64,000 nt of DNA from an uncultured Lachnospiraceae bacterium (GTDB taxonomy: Bacteria; Bacillota; Clostridia; Lachnospirales; Lachnospiraceae): the NCBI GenBank assembly GCA_947626505.1, contig CANQSN010000002.1:19468-83467 (forward strand), read 5' to 3'. Position 1 is the first letter of the stretch. Each line of letters begins with the position of its first letter. This document shows positions 9,121-20,262 of this stretch, piece by piece. The notes beneath the pieces were generated by a model. That model was given only the letters and a program-made list of their open reading frames with translations. It was not told the origin of the DNA and did not search any database. The position numbers and the translations under genes are program-made.

Positions 9121-10416
9121 TTACTGCTGCTCAAACCGTACCCTGATGGAATTGGCATGGGCGGTAAGCTGCTCCGATTCAGCAAATGCAATAATATCCT
9201 TGCTGACCGGCTCCAATGCTTCACTGCTGTAGTATATAACACTTGATTTTTTTATAAAATCATCTACACTAAGCGGTGAGAAAAATTTTGCAGTTCCATT
9301 TGTGGGAAGTACATGATTTGGGCCGGCAAAATAATCCCCCAATGGCTCAGAGCTGTATTCCCCTAAGAAAATAGCTCCGGCATTTTTAATTTTTGTCATA
9401 ACATAAAAAGGATCTCTTGTCACAATTTCTAAATGCTCAGAGGCAATTTCATTTGCAATCTCAACCGCCTCGTCTAAATCTTTTGCAATCAGTATATATC
9501 CATAATTGTCAAGAGACTTTTTAATTATCTCTGAACGGGAAAGTACCTTTAAGTACTCGTCGATTTCTCTTTCCACCTGTCCGGCAATTTCTTTGCTTGT
9601 AGTAACTAAAATTGCGCTTGCAAGCTCGTCATGCTCCGCTTGGCTTAATAAATCGGCAGCTACATAATGTGCGTTTGCGCTTTCATCGGCAATCACCATA
9701 ATCTCGCTGGGGCCTGCAATAGAATCAATGCTGACATGTCCGTATACTGCTTTCTTTGCCAGCGCAACAAATATATTGCCCGGGCCGACAATCTTATCCA
9801 CTTTAGGTATTGATTCAGTTCCATACGCCATTGCTGCAATAGCTTGAGCTCCTCCACATTTAAACACCCTGTCCACACCCGCTTCCCTTGCGGCTACTAA
9901 AGTCGTTGCGCATACCTTGCCGCTGGAATCCGGAGGAGTACACATGAAAATGTTAGATACATTTGCCACTTTCGCCGGCACAATATTCATAAGAACCGAT
10001 GATGGATACACTGCCTTTCCTCCCGGCACATAAACTCCCACTTTATTCAAAGGAGTAACCTTCTGCCCCAAAAGCGTTCCGTTTGGCTGGGCGTCAAACC
10101 AACTGTTCTGACGCTGCTTTTCATGGAAACTCCTAATATTTTTTAATGATTTTCTAATAATCTCTATAAGAGACTCATCCACCTCTTTATAAGCCTCGGC
10201 AATCTCTGCTTCTGTCACTTCAACATTAGCTGCGCTTATATCCGCCTTATCGAACTTTTTTGTATAGGCAAATACTGCCTCGTCCTTTTTCTCCTTTACA
10301 TCATCTAAAATCTCCTTAACGGTTGCCTCATATTCTGTATAATTGTTAGGGCTTCTCTTTAACAAATCCTCCAAAATTCCTTCAATGGAGCCTTCTTTAA
10401 CTTCTAATGTACGCAT
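9121..10416 (-). CDS. hisD: histidinol dehydrogenase
   Basis: A 431-residue NAD-dependent zinc enzyme oxidising L-histidinol to histidine in two steps. Family motifs seen are PGGKAVYPSSVLMN, the long KIVGPGNIFVALAKK-to-IAGPSEIMVIAD block, LSQAEHDELA with the catalytic Glu/His region, and GPNHVLPTNGTA near the C-terminus. AGGAGG precedes the ATG. It lies 27 bp after hisG. Confidence 0.97.
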   Translation of the reverse strand: MRTLEVKEGSIEGILEDLLKRSPNNYTEYEATVKEILDDVKEKKDEAVFAYTKKFDKADISAANVEVTEAEIAEAYKEVDESLIEIIRKSLKNIRSFHEKQRQNSWFDAQPNGTLLGQKVTPLNKVGVYVPGGKAVYPSSVLMNIVPAKVANVSNIFMCTPPDSSGKVCATTLVAAREAGVDRVFKCGGAQAIAAMAYGTESIPKVDKIVGPGNIFVALAKKAVYGHVSIDSIAGPSEIMVIADESANAHYVAADLLSQAEHDELASAILVTTSKEIAGQVEREIDEYLKVLSRSEIIKKSLDNYGYILIAKDLDEAVEIANEIASEHLEIVTRDPFYVMTKIKNAGAIFLGEYSSEPLGDYFAGPNHVLPTNGTAKFFSPLSVDDFIKKSSVIYYSSEALEPVSKDIIAFAESEQLTAHANSIRVRFEQQ

Positions 10417-10443
10417 TTTTAATCCTCCTACTATTTATAACGT

Positions 10444-11076
10444 TTAAACCTCTGACAGCTTTTCAATCAAAGCCTGTATCCTTTCCTGTTCCATTTTCAT
10501 GCTTACCTGATTAACTACCATTCTGGCAGACAGAGGGCAAACCTCCTCAAGCACTGTAAGTCCGTTTTCCTTTAATGTTGTTCCCGTTTCCACAATATCA
10601 ACAATTACCTCCGACAAACCCACAATCGGCGCTAACTCTACCGAACCGTTAAGCTTTATAATCTCTACTGTCTGCTGCTTTATATTATGAAAATAATCCC
10701 TTGCAATCTCAGGATACTTTGATGCTACCCTAATCATGGCATGGCTGTTTAAAAGTTCTTTTGCCGACTCCGGACCGCACACGCACATTCTGCATTTTCC
10801 AAAACCTAAATCCATTACCTCGTAAAGGTTTCGTCCTTCCTCCAATATGGTATCCTCACCAACTACGCCAATGTCGGCGGCGCCATACTCCACATAGGTA
10901 GGGACATCTGAAGCCTTGGCAAGAAAAAACTTAAGCTTAAGCTCCTCGTTTGTAAAAATCAGTTTACGCGTATCCTTGTCCTTCATTTCCTCACAGGTAA
11001 TGCCAATCTGTTCTAAAAGCTTCAAGGTAGTCTTTGCCAATCTCCCCTTCGCCAGTGCAAATGTCAAATACCTCAT
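10444..11076 (-). CDS. hisG: ATP phosphoribosyltransferase catalytic subunit (short form)
   Basis: At 210 residues this is the short HisG, which lacks the C-terminal regulatory ACT-like domain and needs HisZ. It makes phosphoribosyl-ATP, the first step of histidine synthesis. It starts [12 protein letters not shown] and contains [11 protein letters not shown] and the PRPP-site segment [16 protein letters not shown]. The ATG overlaps the hisZ stop by four bases (ATGA), consistent with 1:1 production of the two subunits. An AGGAGGTGC ribosome site lies in the hisZ 3' end. Confidence 0.97.
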   Translation of the reverse strand: MRYLTFALAKGRLAKTTLKLLEQIGITCEEMKDKDTRKLIFTNEELKLKFFLAKASDVPTYVEYGAADIGVVGEDTILEEGRNLYEVMDLGFGKCRMCVCGPESAKELLNSHAMIRVASKYPEIARDYFHNIKQQTVEIIKLNGSVELAPIVGLSEVIVDIVETGTTLKENGLTVLEEVCPLSARMVVNQVSMKMEQERIQALIEKLSEV

Positions 11077-12344
11077 AATGCACCTCCTGTTATTTCAGAA
11101 ATTTTTATTGTATTTTCTGTTCCTTTATCAACGTCAATCACTTTTACCTGTTCCCCGTTTTTAAGCATACATAGCATCTTTGTAATTCCATGCTTTTTGC
11201 AATGACCAATATATTCTTCAATTGTACTTCTGGAAGATTTTCTTGTAAGCTGCGTCACCTGTTTTCTGCCTCTAAACTGCTTTGCCAGTTTAGTAGCCTC
11301 CCGCTCTAATTTTGTATCATATAAAATCATGACAGCAGCTTCTTTTTCCAAAACACTAACCTTCTGGTGCAATAGCGCCATCATAAGCTCGTCCACCAGA
11401 AATGCAAATCCTACGCTTGGAGCGTCAACGCCAAACTGTTTTACCAAATCATTATATCTTCCACCTGTAACCACAGGAGCCCCGCTTCCATATGTATACC
11501 CTTTAAAAATAACGCCTGTATAGTATTTATATTCAGAAAGCATCCCCAAATCAATACTTATATAGCCATTATAATCATAGTATTCCATAATGTGATAAAG
11601 CTTTTCAAGACGGTCAATTGCTTTTAAGGATTTCTTATTTGAAACCATTTCTTTTGCACGCTGTAAAATCTCCAATCCCCCATATTCATTTGTCATTCCT
11701 ACAAATGCTCTTGACAATGTATCATTGAGACCTTCCTCTTTACAAATATTTTTAATGGCAAATGTATTTTTGTTTTGAATTGCTGTTATTAGCTTTGAAA
11801 TAGCCTCTTTGCCAAGACCTGCCTCCTCTACAAGACCTTTAAAATAATCTACCTGTCCAATGCTTACCTGAAACTCGCTTAGTCCTGCGGCAAGCAGACA
11901 GTCAATCATCATAGAAACAATTTCCCCATCCGCAGCGGAAGTGTCATCTCCGATAAGCTCTGCGCCAAGCTGTGTAAATTCATTGAGCTTACCCTGCAAA
12001 CGGGATACATTTTTAAATGCCTGTCCCTGATACCACAGACGGATATGGTGCTTTTCATTTGAAAAATATTTTGAAACACATCTTGCAATTGATGGCGTCA
12101 TATCAGGACGCATAACCAGTGTATTGTTCTCTCTGTCAAAGCACTTGTACATCTCACTGCTCATTGCAGTTCCCTTATCCCCACTGAAAATGTCAAAAAA
12201 CTCAAGCGTTGGAGTTTCTATTTCATCATAGTGGTACAAATGCATTACCTCCTGAAGCTTGTCCATAATAGCGCGTTTTTTGCGGCACTCTGCACCATAA
12301 ATATCTCTGACGCCCTCTGGGGTATGGATTAGTCTTTCATTCAT
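11073..12344 (-). CDS. hisZ: ATP phosphoribosyltransferase regulatory subunit
   Basis: A 423-residue histidyl-tRNA synthetase paralogue. The class II fold is evident ([39 protein letters not shown]), but as first gene of the his operon next to a short HisG it is HisZ, the histidine-sensing partner, rather than hisS. The C-terminal part (residues ~330-423) resembles an anticodon-binding-type domain. It is the first gene downstream of the promoter at 12482-12510, with a leader of about 130 nt. A GCGAGG ribosome site precedes the ATG. Confidence 0.93.
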   Translation of the reverse strand: MNERLIHTPEGVRDIYGAECRKKRAIMDKLQEVMHLYHYDEIETPTLEFFDIFSGDKGTAMSSEMYKCFDRENNTLVMRPDMTPSIARCVSKYFSNEKHHIRLWYQGQAFKNVSRLQGKLNEFTQLGAELIGDDTSAADGEIVSMMIDCLLAAGLSEFQVSIGQVDYFKGLVEEAGLGKEAISKLITAIQNKNTFAIKNICKEEGLNDTLSRAFVGMTNEYGGLEILQRAKEMVSNKKSLKAIDRLEKLYHIMEYYDYNGYISIDLGMLSEYKYYTGVIFKGYTYGSGAPVVTGGRYNDLVKQFGVDAPSVGFAFLVDELMMALLHQKVSVLEKEAAVMILYDTKLEREATKLAKQFRGRKQVTQLTRKSSRSTIEEYIGHCKKHGITKMLCMLKNGEQVKVIDVDKGTENTIKISEITGGAL

Positions 12345-12440
12345 ATAAATACCTCGCTTTTAAATGCTTTTTATGTCATTTTTATCATTATTATGTATAC
12401 TATGTTCATATTTGGCAATTGTAAACTTTAATGATTTAAA

Positions 12441-12466
12441 GTGCTAATTGGTTAGATTGGTAGCAC
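12441..12466. promoter_or_regulatory. candidate operator of the his operon
   Basis: An inverted repeat GTGCTA-N14-TAGCAC, with two direct CCAAT (5 bp) copies inside on the minus strand. It spans about +9 to +34 relative to the inferred start site of the promoter just upstream, where a repressor would block elongation or initiation. A TrpR-family HisR/YerC regulator is a guess from what is known in Firmicutes; the site was not matched to a motif. Confidence 0.4.
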
Positions 12467-12481
12467 AATAAAATATCTGTT

Positions 12482-12510
12482 ATTATACACAGTATAATCT
12501 ATCATGTCAA
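12482..12510 (-). promoter_or_regulatory. his operon promoter
   Basis: Full consensus sigma-A promoter on the minus strand: TTGACA (12510-12505), 17-bp spacer, TATAAT (12487-12482). It reads toward hisZ. Confidence 0.9.
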
Positions 12511-12562
12511 CTTAGGTTATTGTGTTTAGGTCGCGCAAAGACTCTAAGGCGAGTCTTTAGTA

Positions 12563-13099
12563 TTAAAGATTACGATTATTTATATCCTTTTGCAAAATCT
12601 TTAAATAATTTATATACACCTGATGCTCCAGAGGAATAAAATAATCCTTGTCAAGCTCATCATATTTTATATGCTTTAAACCGCCTTTATCCATTCTATC
12701 CACATGGTAATGCGCTTCGCGCAAGGTAAGATAATAGTATTTTTCATATTTTTTAAAATAGACAATAAAAAAGCCGATTCCGCCCTGCTGTTCAAACTCC
12801 GTCATATACTGTATCTGGTGGGTATGGATATTTTGAAGTGAAAACCTGTCGGATGCACATTCCTTTGCATCAAAGCAAATAGGAAGCCCCTGTGTTACGC
12901 CAACGTAATCAACAGTACTCTTTTCCTCAAAATATGCAAGGGTAATCTGCCTTGTTGACTGGTTAATCTTAATTGGAGTAATAGGCGTGGGGATTTTATT
13001 CACCAAGGCCAGCCCGCACTCGCGAAAACGTTCATTTGTATAATTTAACATCTGCTCCAAGGTTGAACCTCGAAGTCCTCTGGAATTCCATGTTGCCAT
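12563..13099 (-). CDS. recU: Holliday junction resolvase RecU
   Basis: A 178-residue RecU, the Firmicutes resolvase for recombination intermediates and chromosome segregation. Recognised by the nuclease block with CFDAKE (metal-binding Asp/Glu and catalytic Lys), then SDRFSLQNIHTHQIQYM and GGIGFFIVYF. It is shorter than the Bacillus protein mainly at the N-terminus, which begins with the MATWNSRGLRGSTLE family start. AAAGGAGT precedes the ATG. It stands alone between the his promoter and an unrelated membrane gene. A small hairpin (AAGACTC/GAGTCTT, 12537-12558) follows its stop, with a poor T-run. Confidence 0.92.
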   Translation of the reverse strand: MATWNSRGLRGSTLEQMLNYTNERFRECGLALVNKIPTPITPIKINQSTRQITLAYFEEKSTVDYVGVTQGLPICFDAKECASDRFSLQNIHTHQIQYMTEFEQQGGIGFFIVYFKKYEKYYYLTLREAHYHVDRMDKGGLKHIKYDELDKDYFIPLEHQVYINYLKILQKDINNRNL

Positions 13100-13173
13100 A
13101 GATTACTCCTTTATCATACATTATAAGTTGAACCTGCCATATTACAACTATGGAAGTCTTCTCCTATCTAATA

Positions 13174-13214
13174 AAGCTTTTGGAACATTGGTCTAACACC
13201 TTTGCCAAAAGCTT
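13174..13214 (-). terminator. hairpin after the unknown membrane gene
   Basis: AAGCTTTTGG (13174-13183) and its perfect 10-bp complement (13205-13214) flank a 21-base loop, 8 bp after the stop of the gene ending at 13222. The T-run is short, so termination is only likely. Confidence 0.5.
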
Positions 13215-13221
13215 ACATTTG

Positions 13222-13794
13222 TTACACATTATATATCAATATGTGTTTTTTCACCTTCTCCAAAAACTCCATATTGGTTTCTTCAGAATAATTGATTTCT
13301 TCCAGAATCTTATTCATTTCACTAATGTTATGAACCATTATAATCTCCATAGGAAATCCCGCATTTTTAAGTATCTTATTCAAATACTGTTTTACCATAT
13401 CTGTAGAAATCTTAGATGTAACGTTAATCATAAGGCAATAGAGCTTTCCCTCCACTAAATATATGTATGGGGAGTACATAATGACATCCTCAGACGCAAG
13501 AGTCACATCATAAATAGTAATGCCAAACTTTTTATCTCTGGTGTGTTCATCCAAGTCCTCAATACTCTGACTGTCAAGCGTATGGTAATCAATTACTACA
13601 ATTACTGCCACCAAATGCTTGGCTCCCGGCAGAACAAGAAGTATTGCGCTTATATAGCATAACAGTATAACAGCTTTATATTCCACAAACAGCGTTGCCA
13701 AAACTAACACCAGTATTAAAAATGCATATATTAAAACAGCAATGCAATGCTTTTTTTTATATTGGTTCATATAACCATAATCGCCCTTGTTCAT
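13222..13794 (-). CDS. small membrane protein of unknown function
   Basis: Not recognised. About 190 residues: a short basic N-terminus, two adjacent hydrophobic segments (around residues 15-35 and 39-58), then a soluble ~130-residue region rich in charged residues and predicted to be cytoplasmic. The frame is open upstream to 13905, but only the ATG at 13794 has a ribosome site (GAAAGGA, 9 bases before); the longer reading would run into the palindromic repeat at 13858. It is a single gene between recU and the phospho-beta-glucosidase. The two-helix hairpin plus soluble tail suggests a sensor or accessory protein, but this is not supported by any motif. Confidence 0.7.
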   Translation of the reverse strand: MNKGDYGYMNQYKKKHCIAVLIYAFLILVLVLATLFVEYKAVILLCYISAILLVLPGAKHLVAVIVVIDYHTLDSQSIEDLDEHTRDKKFGITIYDVTLASEDVIMYSPYIYLVEGKLYCLMINVTSKISTDMVKQYLNKILKNAGFPMEIIMVHNISEMNKILEEINYSEETNMEFLEKVKKHILIYNV

Positions 13795-13857
13795 AATAAT
13801 ATTTCCTTTCCATCTTGAACATAATACCATCTTTTTGCAATTATGGCAATTTATATT

Positions 13858-13940
13858 TATCAGATGGGGATTGAATCCCGCCGCTGATACAAATTTGTTA
13901 CTCACCGCCTATAGAGGCGGGAGTCGTCTCCCATCTGATA
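13858..13940. repeat. 83-bp palindromic intergenic repeat, copy 1
   Basis: Ends are perfect 11-bp inverted repeats TATCAGATGGG/CCCATCTGATA. Inside, CCGCC...GGCGG arms and a smaller CCGCCT/AGGCGG hairpin (13905-13920) allow a long cruciform or RNA hairpin. It abuts the stop codon of the GH1 gene (13941). A second 83-bp copy with the same left half is at 59144-59226. Confidence 0.85.
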
Positions 13941-15377
<1,437 letters not shown>

Positions 15378-15415
15378 CTATTCATTATATTAAAACTATC
15401 TTGCGAGTGCTTAAT

Positions 15416-16351
15416 TTATACCTCATAGAGTAGCTTATAATTATAAAATGCTCCTATAAGGTTGGAATCATTCATATATTTACATGTATCCACCTTAATG
15501 TTCCTAAATACGTTTGTTTTTGAAAACTTCTTTACCTGATTAACATACCTCTTAACCCCATCTAAAAATTCAGGTCTTGAGCTTATTCCACCGCCAATTA
15601 AAATAACTTCAGGCGCTAAAATCAAATATATATTACAAATCTGCTTTGCAATACTTAGATATATATTTTCCAAAAGCGCATTAATATATTGGTCGCCTGC
15701 ATTTGCCCATTCATAAATCTGTTCTCCGCCTACATCTTTATAGTCAAGTCCTTTATATTTTGCAATGGTTTTGCGAAGACATATAAGAGACACTTTATTA
15801 TGCCATAAGCTCTTTGGAATATTCATAGGGAGATCATCTATCTGAATATTGTCCAGACACATTGACACCTCGCCTGCTACCAAATCCTGACCGTGATGAA
15901 CCTTTCCATCCAAAATGATTCCGCCTCCGATACTTGTTCCAAAAACAATCACCACTGCTGTCTTACAGCCTTTAGCATTCCCAACCCATGCTTCTGCCAA
16001 AGCAGCGCATTTGGCGTCATTTTCCAATGCCACATTAATACCGTCGCATTTGTCTTGTAATAGCTTTCCAAGATGTACTTCATCAAGATATGTAAGCGCA
16101 CCGCCGCCATACACAATTCCATTTTCCACATCAATCTGCCCGGGCAGACTGACGCATATACCCTCAATATGGTTTTCAACCTTATAATCCTTGTAAATAT
16201 TAACTAAAATACTGATAAACTGATCCAGCAAATCTTCACCTTCATAAGGCGTCGGCGCCTTTCCTTTTTGCTGAATATCTCCATTTTCATTAATTAATGC
16301 ATGTTTTATAAAAGTTCCGCCCACATCATATGCCAAATACATGTATTTCAC
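15416..16351 (-). CDS. ROK-family sugar kinase (probable beta-glucoside kinase)
   Basis: A 311-residue ROK protein without the DNA-binding domain of ROK repressors. It shows the ATP-phosphate motif YDVGGTFIKHA at the N-terminus, ENDAKCAALAE around residue 105, and GTSIGGGII around 135. The zinc-binding cysteine motif of classical glucokinases is missing at the usual position after the GEV segment, as in some beta-glucoside kinases. Being paired with a phospho-beta-glucosidase, its likely job is to phosphorylate imported cellobiose or beta-glucosides; glucokinase activity is the alternative. GGGAGGTG precedes the ATG. Confidence 0.82.
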   Translation of the reverse strand: MKYMYLAYDVGGTFIKHALINENGDIQQKGKAPTPYEGEDLLDQFISILVNIYKDYKVENHIEGICVSLPGQIDVENGIVYGGGALTYLDEVHLGKLLQDKCDGINVALENDAKCAALAEAWVGNAKGCKTAVVIVFGTSIGGGIILDGKVHHGQDLVAGEVSMCLDNIQIDDLPMNIPKSLWHNKVSLICLRKTIAKYKGLDYKDVGGEQIYEWANAGDQYINALLENIYLSIAKQICNIYLILAPEVILIGGGISSRPEFLDGVKRYVNQVKKFSKTNVFRNIKVDTCKYMNDSNLIGAFYNYKLLYEV

Positions 16352-16407
16352 CTCCCAAATTTTCTTGTTATTATTTTTATCATACCAATAACTATACTAC
16401 TCCACAC

Positions 16408-18219
16408 CTATCTTTTTTTCTTGATTTTTCGCGGCGGAATAAGACATTCCTTTCCAAATCCAATCAAATCCTCTCTGTGTTCCATTTTAAGAGCCTTATA
16501 AACCAAATTGTAGTTTGCCGGATTACGATACTGAATCAAAGCCCGCTGCATAGCTTTTTCTTCAGGACCCCTGGCTACATAAACCTTTTTCCCTGTTCTG
16601 GGATCAAGTCCGGTATAATACATACAGGTGGAAATTGTTGCAGGCGTAGGATAAAAATCCTGAACCTGCTCAGGCATATACCCAATATCCCGTATGTATT
16701 CAGCAAGCATAATGGCGTCCTTGAGTGTGGAGCCGGGATGGGAAGACATAAGATAAGGAACCATATACTGTTTTAACTTAAACTTTTTGTTTACTGAATC
16801 ATACTGTTTTGTAAACTGCTGATAAATCTCATGCTTTGGTTTTCCCATTAACGATAAAACTCTATCGCTAACATGCTCCGGCGCTACTCTAAGCTGCCCG
16901 CTTACATGATATTTGCAAAGTTCCTCTAAAAAACCACTTTTTTTATCTGCCAATACATAATCAAAACGTATTCCTGAACGGACAAATACTTTTTTTACTT
17001 TTGGCAGCTTACGCAATTTCCTTAACAATGAAATATAATCCGAGTGGTCGGCTTTAAGATTACTACAGGGCTTTGGAAACAGGCATTGTTTGTCCCTGCA
17101 CACTCCATACTTCAATTGTTTCTCGCATGCCTCATGCCTGAAATTTGCTGTCGGCCCGCCAACATCATGAATATATCCTTTAAAATCAGGAGAATTGGTT
17201 ATAAGCTTCGCCTCATCCAAAATAGATTCATGGCTTCTGACCTGTATTCTGCGCCCCTGATGAAAAGTAAGAGCGCAAAAACTACAGCCGCCAAAACAAC
17301 CTCTGTTACTTGTAATGGAAAACTTAATTTCTGAAATTGCCGGTACTCCTCCCTGCTTTTTATAAGCCGGATGATAGTCTCTCATATAAGGCAGTGCATA
17401 CACATCATCCATTTCCTGTGTTGTAAGAGGTTCTGCCGGCGGATTCTGAACCACATACTCATATGGCCGGTACTCCTCCACCAAAGTTTTTGCTGTAATG
17501 TGGTCTGTATTTTCATACTGCATCAAAAAACTCTTGGCATACATTTCTTTGCTGCAAGATACCTCGGTATATGTTGGCAGCTTTATATAGTCATAGACAT
17601 TTTCCACTGATTTTGTTTTGTAAACTGTACCTTTAATAAATGTGATATCTTTTACATTCAATCCGCTTTTTAGCGCCTCCGCAATATCAATTATTGCATG
17701 TTCCCCCATGCCATAGCTTAACAAATCTGCGCCTGAATCCAGCAAAATAGAACGCCTGACCTTATTATCCCAATAATCATAATGTGACAGCCTCCTTAGA
17801 CTTGCCTCAATTCCACCTATGATAATTGGAGTATTCTTATATGCCTGTCGAATCAGATTACAATATACAATGGTGGCGCGATCCGGCCTTAATCCTATCT
17901 TCCCTCCGGGCGAAAATGCATCCGTACTGCGGCGTTTTTTATTTACAGTATAATGGTTCACCATAGAATCCATATTGCCTGCGCTGACCAAAAATCCCAA
18001 TTCAGGTTCTCCATATTCCATAATGCTTTCTTTTTTTCTCCAGTCCGGCTGTGAAATAATTGCAACCTTATATCCATATGCCTCAAGTAAACGGGTGATA
18101 ATAGCGTGTCCAAATGATGGATGGTCCACATAGGCATCGCCGCATACATAAACAAACTCAGGTTTAACCCAGCCAAGCTTATTCATTTCTTTTTTGGATA
18201 AAGGTAAAAATCCACTCAT
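16408..18219 (-). CDS. YgiQ family radical SAM protein
   Basis: A 603-residue member of the YgiQ (UPF0313) radical SAM family. N-terminal part is the family-specific cobalamin-binding-like region ([17 protein letters not shown]). The 4Fe-4S cysteines are in [10 protein letters not shown] near residue 312. The tail is basic (PRKIKKKR). Substrate is not known for this family; it is widespread in anaerobes. AAGGGAT precedes the ATG. It is a single gene with 56 bp before the ROK gene and a short palindrome upstream. Confidence 0.92.
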   Translation of the reverse strand: MSGFLPLSKKEMNKLGWVKPEFVYVCGDAYVDHPSFGHAIITRLLEAYGYKVAIISQPDWRKKESIMEYGEPELGFLVSAGNMDSMVNHYTVNKKRRSTDAFSPGGKIGLRPDRATIVYCNLIRQAYKNTPIIIGGIEASLRRLSHYDYWDNKVRRSILLDSGADLLSYGMGEHAIIDIAEALKSGLNVKDITFIKGTVYKTKSVENVYDYIKLPTYTEVSCSKEMYAKSFLMQYENTDHITAKTLVEEYRPYEYVVQNPPAEPLTTQEMDDVYALPYMRDYHPAYKKQGGVPAISEIKFSITSNRGCFGGCSFCALTFHQGRRIQVRSHESILDEAKLITNSPDFKGYIHDVGGPTANFRHEACEKQLKYGVCRDKQCLFPKPCSNLKADHSDYISLLRKLRKLPKVKKVFVRSGIRFDYVLADKKSGFLEELCKYHVSGQLRVAPEHVSDRVLSLMGKPKHEIYQQFTKQYDSVNKKFKLKQYMVPYLMSSHPGSTLKDAIMLAEYIRDIGYMPEQVQDFYPTPATISTCMYYTGLDPRTGKKVYVARGPEEKAMQRALIQYRNPANYNLVYKALKMEHREDLIGFGKECLIPPRKIKKKR

Positions 18220-18270
18220 TATTAATATCCCTTCAAATCATTGGTATATATGTTTATCATACACGCTATT

Positions 18271-18300
18271 TATTAGATGGAGAAATACTCCCATTTGATA
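18271..18300. repeat. short palindrome resembling the ends of the 83-bp repeat
   Basis: TATTAGATGG...CCATTTGATA, 30 bp, between rsuA (stop at 18314) and the YgiQ gene. Its arms differ from those of the 83-bp element at two or three positions and the centre is missing. It could be a deleted copy or just a terminator-type hairpin. Confidence 0.45.
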
Positions 18301-18313
18301 AACGCTTTATAAA

Positions 18314-19087
18314 TTACTTATACTCTTTTAATATATGTATTTCCTCCTCTGTCAACATACGGTACTCACCCACAGCCAGTTTTTCATCCAGCGCAAGCGG
18401 TCCCATAGAAATCCGCTTCAAATATATTACCGGTTTTCTAACCTTATCAAACATTCTTTTAACCTGATGAAACTTTCCCTCATAAATAGTCAACTCCACC
18501 TGTGAAAATTCTTCTCCTATATTTTCCTGAAACCCATTTAAAAGTTCTTCTTTATCAATAACGGGAAGAATTGTTAATTGAGCAGGCTTTACGGGTTCAT
18601 TCTGTCCGTTTATTCCAATATCCATGCCATTTGCAAATACTTTAACATCTTCTTCGTTCACTACCCCTTTAACAATAGCATAATAGCGCTTAGCCACATG
18701 CTTGTCAGGCGACAGTAAATTATGACACAGCTTGCCATCATTTGTAATTAATATTAACCCTTCGGTGTCAATATCCAATCTTCCAACAGGAAACAAATCC
18801 TTTCGGCGTCTGTCCTTAATCAAATCAACCACCGTCTGATAATTAGAATCGATGGTGGCTGAAACTACTCCTTGGGGCTTATTTAACATATAATATTCCT
18901 TTTCGCAATAAGTTATGGGTATTTCCTCAACCGTAATACGGTTCTTTATTATATCAACCTTCATCTCCGGCTTCTTCACAACATACCCGTCTACTTTAAC
19001 GCTTCCGCTATGAATCTTCTTCTTAACTTCACTACGGGTTCCTATCTGCATATCTGCCAAAAACTTATCAAGCCGCACTAAAGACAT
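18314..19087 (-). CDS. rsuA: 16S rRNA pseudouridine synthase, RsuA family
   Basis: A 257-residue pseudouridine synthase. An S4-like RNA-binding domain (RLDKFLADMQIGTRSEVKK, residues ~4-60) precedes the catalytic domain with GRLDIDTEGLILITNDG (catalytic Asp) and GKFHQVKRMF. Most similar in layout to RsuA, which modifies 16S rRNA; RluB-type specificity cannot be excluded. A GGGAGG site precedes the ATG. It is 41 bp after gpsA and probably in the same transcript. Confidence 0.88.
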   Translation of the reverse strand: MSLVRLDKFLADMQIGTRSEVKKKIHSGSVKVDGYVVKKPEMKVDIIKNRITVEEIPITYCEKEYYMLNKPQGVVSATIDSNYQTVVDLIKDRRRKDLFPVGRLDIDTEGLILITNDGKLCHNLLSPDKHVAKRYYAIVKGVVNEEDVKVFANGMDIGINGQNEPVKPAQLTILPVIDKEELLNGFQENIGEEFSQVELTIYEGKFHQVKRMFDKVRKPVIYLKRISMGPLALDEKLAVGEYRMLTEEEIHILKEYK

Positions 19088-19128
19088 TATATTCCTCCCG
19101 CCGGCAGATTAAATATCTGCTTTCATTC

Positions 19129-20142
19129 TTAATGCCAAGATAAATCCTCATGTTCCCTCTTAGTATCTCGTAAAAACAAATCTTCAACCGCTTCTTTAAC
19201 CGGTTTATTGTAGAACAAAACTTCATTTACCTGCTCAATAATCGGAATCTCCACATTATACTTTGCCGCCAGCATTAACGCCGCCTTTGCAGAATACACG
19301 CCCTCCACAACCATTTTCACTTCATCCATGGCCTCCTGCATGGTTTTCCCCTGACCTAAAAGATACCCTGCATTATGGTTTCGGCTGTGGGTGCTTGTAC
19401 AGGTTACAATTAAATCTCCAATACCTGACAATCCCGCAAATGTCTCCGGTTTACCGCCCATAGCAACTCCTAAACGACTAAGCTCGGCAACGCCTCTGGT
19501 AATAAGAGCAGCCTTACTGTTATCTCCAAACTTTAAGCCATCGCAAATACCCGCCGCCAGAGCAATTACATTCTTAAGCGCCCCGCCAAGCTCGATTCCC
19601 AAAATATCCGGACTGGTATATGCCCTAAACCAACTGTTAGAAAAATCATTTTGAAGCTCTTTTGCCATAGCATGATCCTTAGCTCCCACCACTACTGTTG
19701 TTGGAATCCTTCTGGCAACCTCCTCTGCGTGAGAAGGCCCTGAGAGTACACAGACAATTGAGCCCTTAATCTCATCCTCAATAATCTCAGACAGGCGCAT
19801 AAGGGTATTTTCCTCAATTCCCTTCGCCACATCAATAATAATCTGCCCCTTCTCGTAAAAAGGCGCTGCGCTTTTTGCTGTAGAACGCACAAATACAGAA
19901 GGAACTGCAAATATTAAAACTTGTCGGCCCTTTATAGCCTCCTCCAAATTATTAGTCACATGAATGGAATCTGCAATCTTAACTCCCGGCAGCTTCTCCT
20001 TCTGCTCTCTTTCGTTATTTAACATATCGACTTCCTTTTGGTCAATAGACCATATTGTCACTTCATGTCCATTTTCATCCAATAACATTGCCAAAGCAGT
20101 TCCCCAGCTTCCGGCGCCTAACACACTAATCTTTTTCATCAT
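19129..20142 (-). CDS. gpsA: NAD(P)H-dependent glycerol-3-phosphate dehydrogenase
   Basis: A 337-residue enzyme making sn-glycerol-3-phosphate for phospholipids. It has the N-terminal Rossmann motif VLGAGSWGTALA, IDVAKGIE, the SGPSHAEEVA block and the C-terminal ALKNVIALAAGICDG substrate region. Two consecutive ATGs follow GGAGG, either of which may start. PlsY, which uses the product, is encoded just upstream, so the two form a short lipid-synthesis module. Confidence 0.96.
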   Translation of the reverse strand: MMKKISVLGAGSWGTALAMLLDENGHEVTIWSIDQKEVDMLNNEREQKEKLPGVKIADSIHVTNNLEEAIKGRQVLIFAVPSVFVRSTAKSAAPFYEKGQIIIDVAKGIEENTLMRLSEIIEDEIKGSIVCVLSGPSHAEEVARRIPTTVVVGAKDHAMAKELQNDFSNSWFRAYTSPDILGIELGGALKNVIALAAGICDGLKFGDNSKAALITRGVAELSRLGVAMGGKPETFAGLSGIGDLIVTCTSTHSRNHNAGYLLGQGKTMQEAMDEVKMVVEGVYSAKAALMLAAKYNVEIPIIEQVNEVLFYNKPVKEAVEDLFLRDTKREHEDLSWH

Positions 20143-20216
20143 CTAATCCTCCATTATTTATCGTAATTAATGTACATTATTACACTATTGTTTTACATTA
20201 TCCGAAAAAATTCAAA

Positions 20217-20230
20217 ACTCGCTTGCGAGT
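20217..20230 (-). terminator. hairpin between plsY and gpsA
   Basis: ACTCG-CTTG-CGAGT on the plus strand. On the minus strand the stem is followed by TTTTGAATTTTTT. It lies in the 120-bp gap after plsY, so partial termination or processing between plsY and gpsA is possible. A TCGTCTGATAAA end like that of the 83-bp repeat lies beside it. Confidence 0.4.
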
Positions 20231-20262
20231 CTTCTTTCGTCTGATAAAATCATATTTTATTC

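Noticed and set aside
8991..9242. N-terminal extension of HisB
   Set aside because: Overlaps the end of hisD, is unlike any HisB and lacks a ribosome site; start at 8990 preferred.
11073..12344. histidyl-tRNA synthetase (hisS)
   Set aside because: The protein has the class II fold but heads the his operon beside a short HisG, which fits HisZ.
12420..12470. CIRCE (HrcA) element
   Set aside because: TTAGCACT occurs once but lacks the second half GAGTGCTAA at the 9-base spacing.
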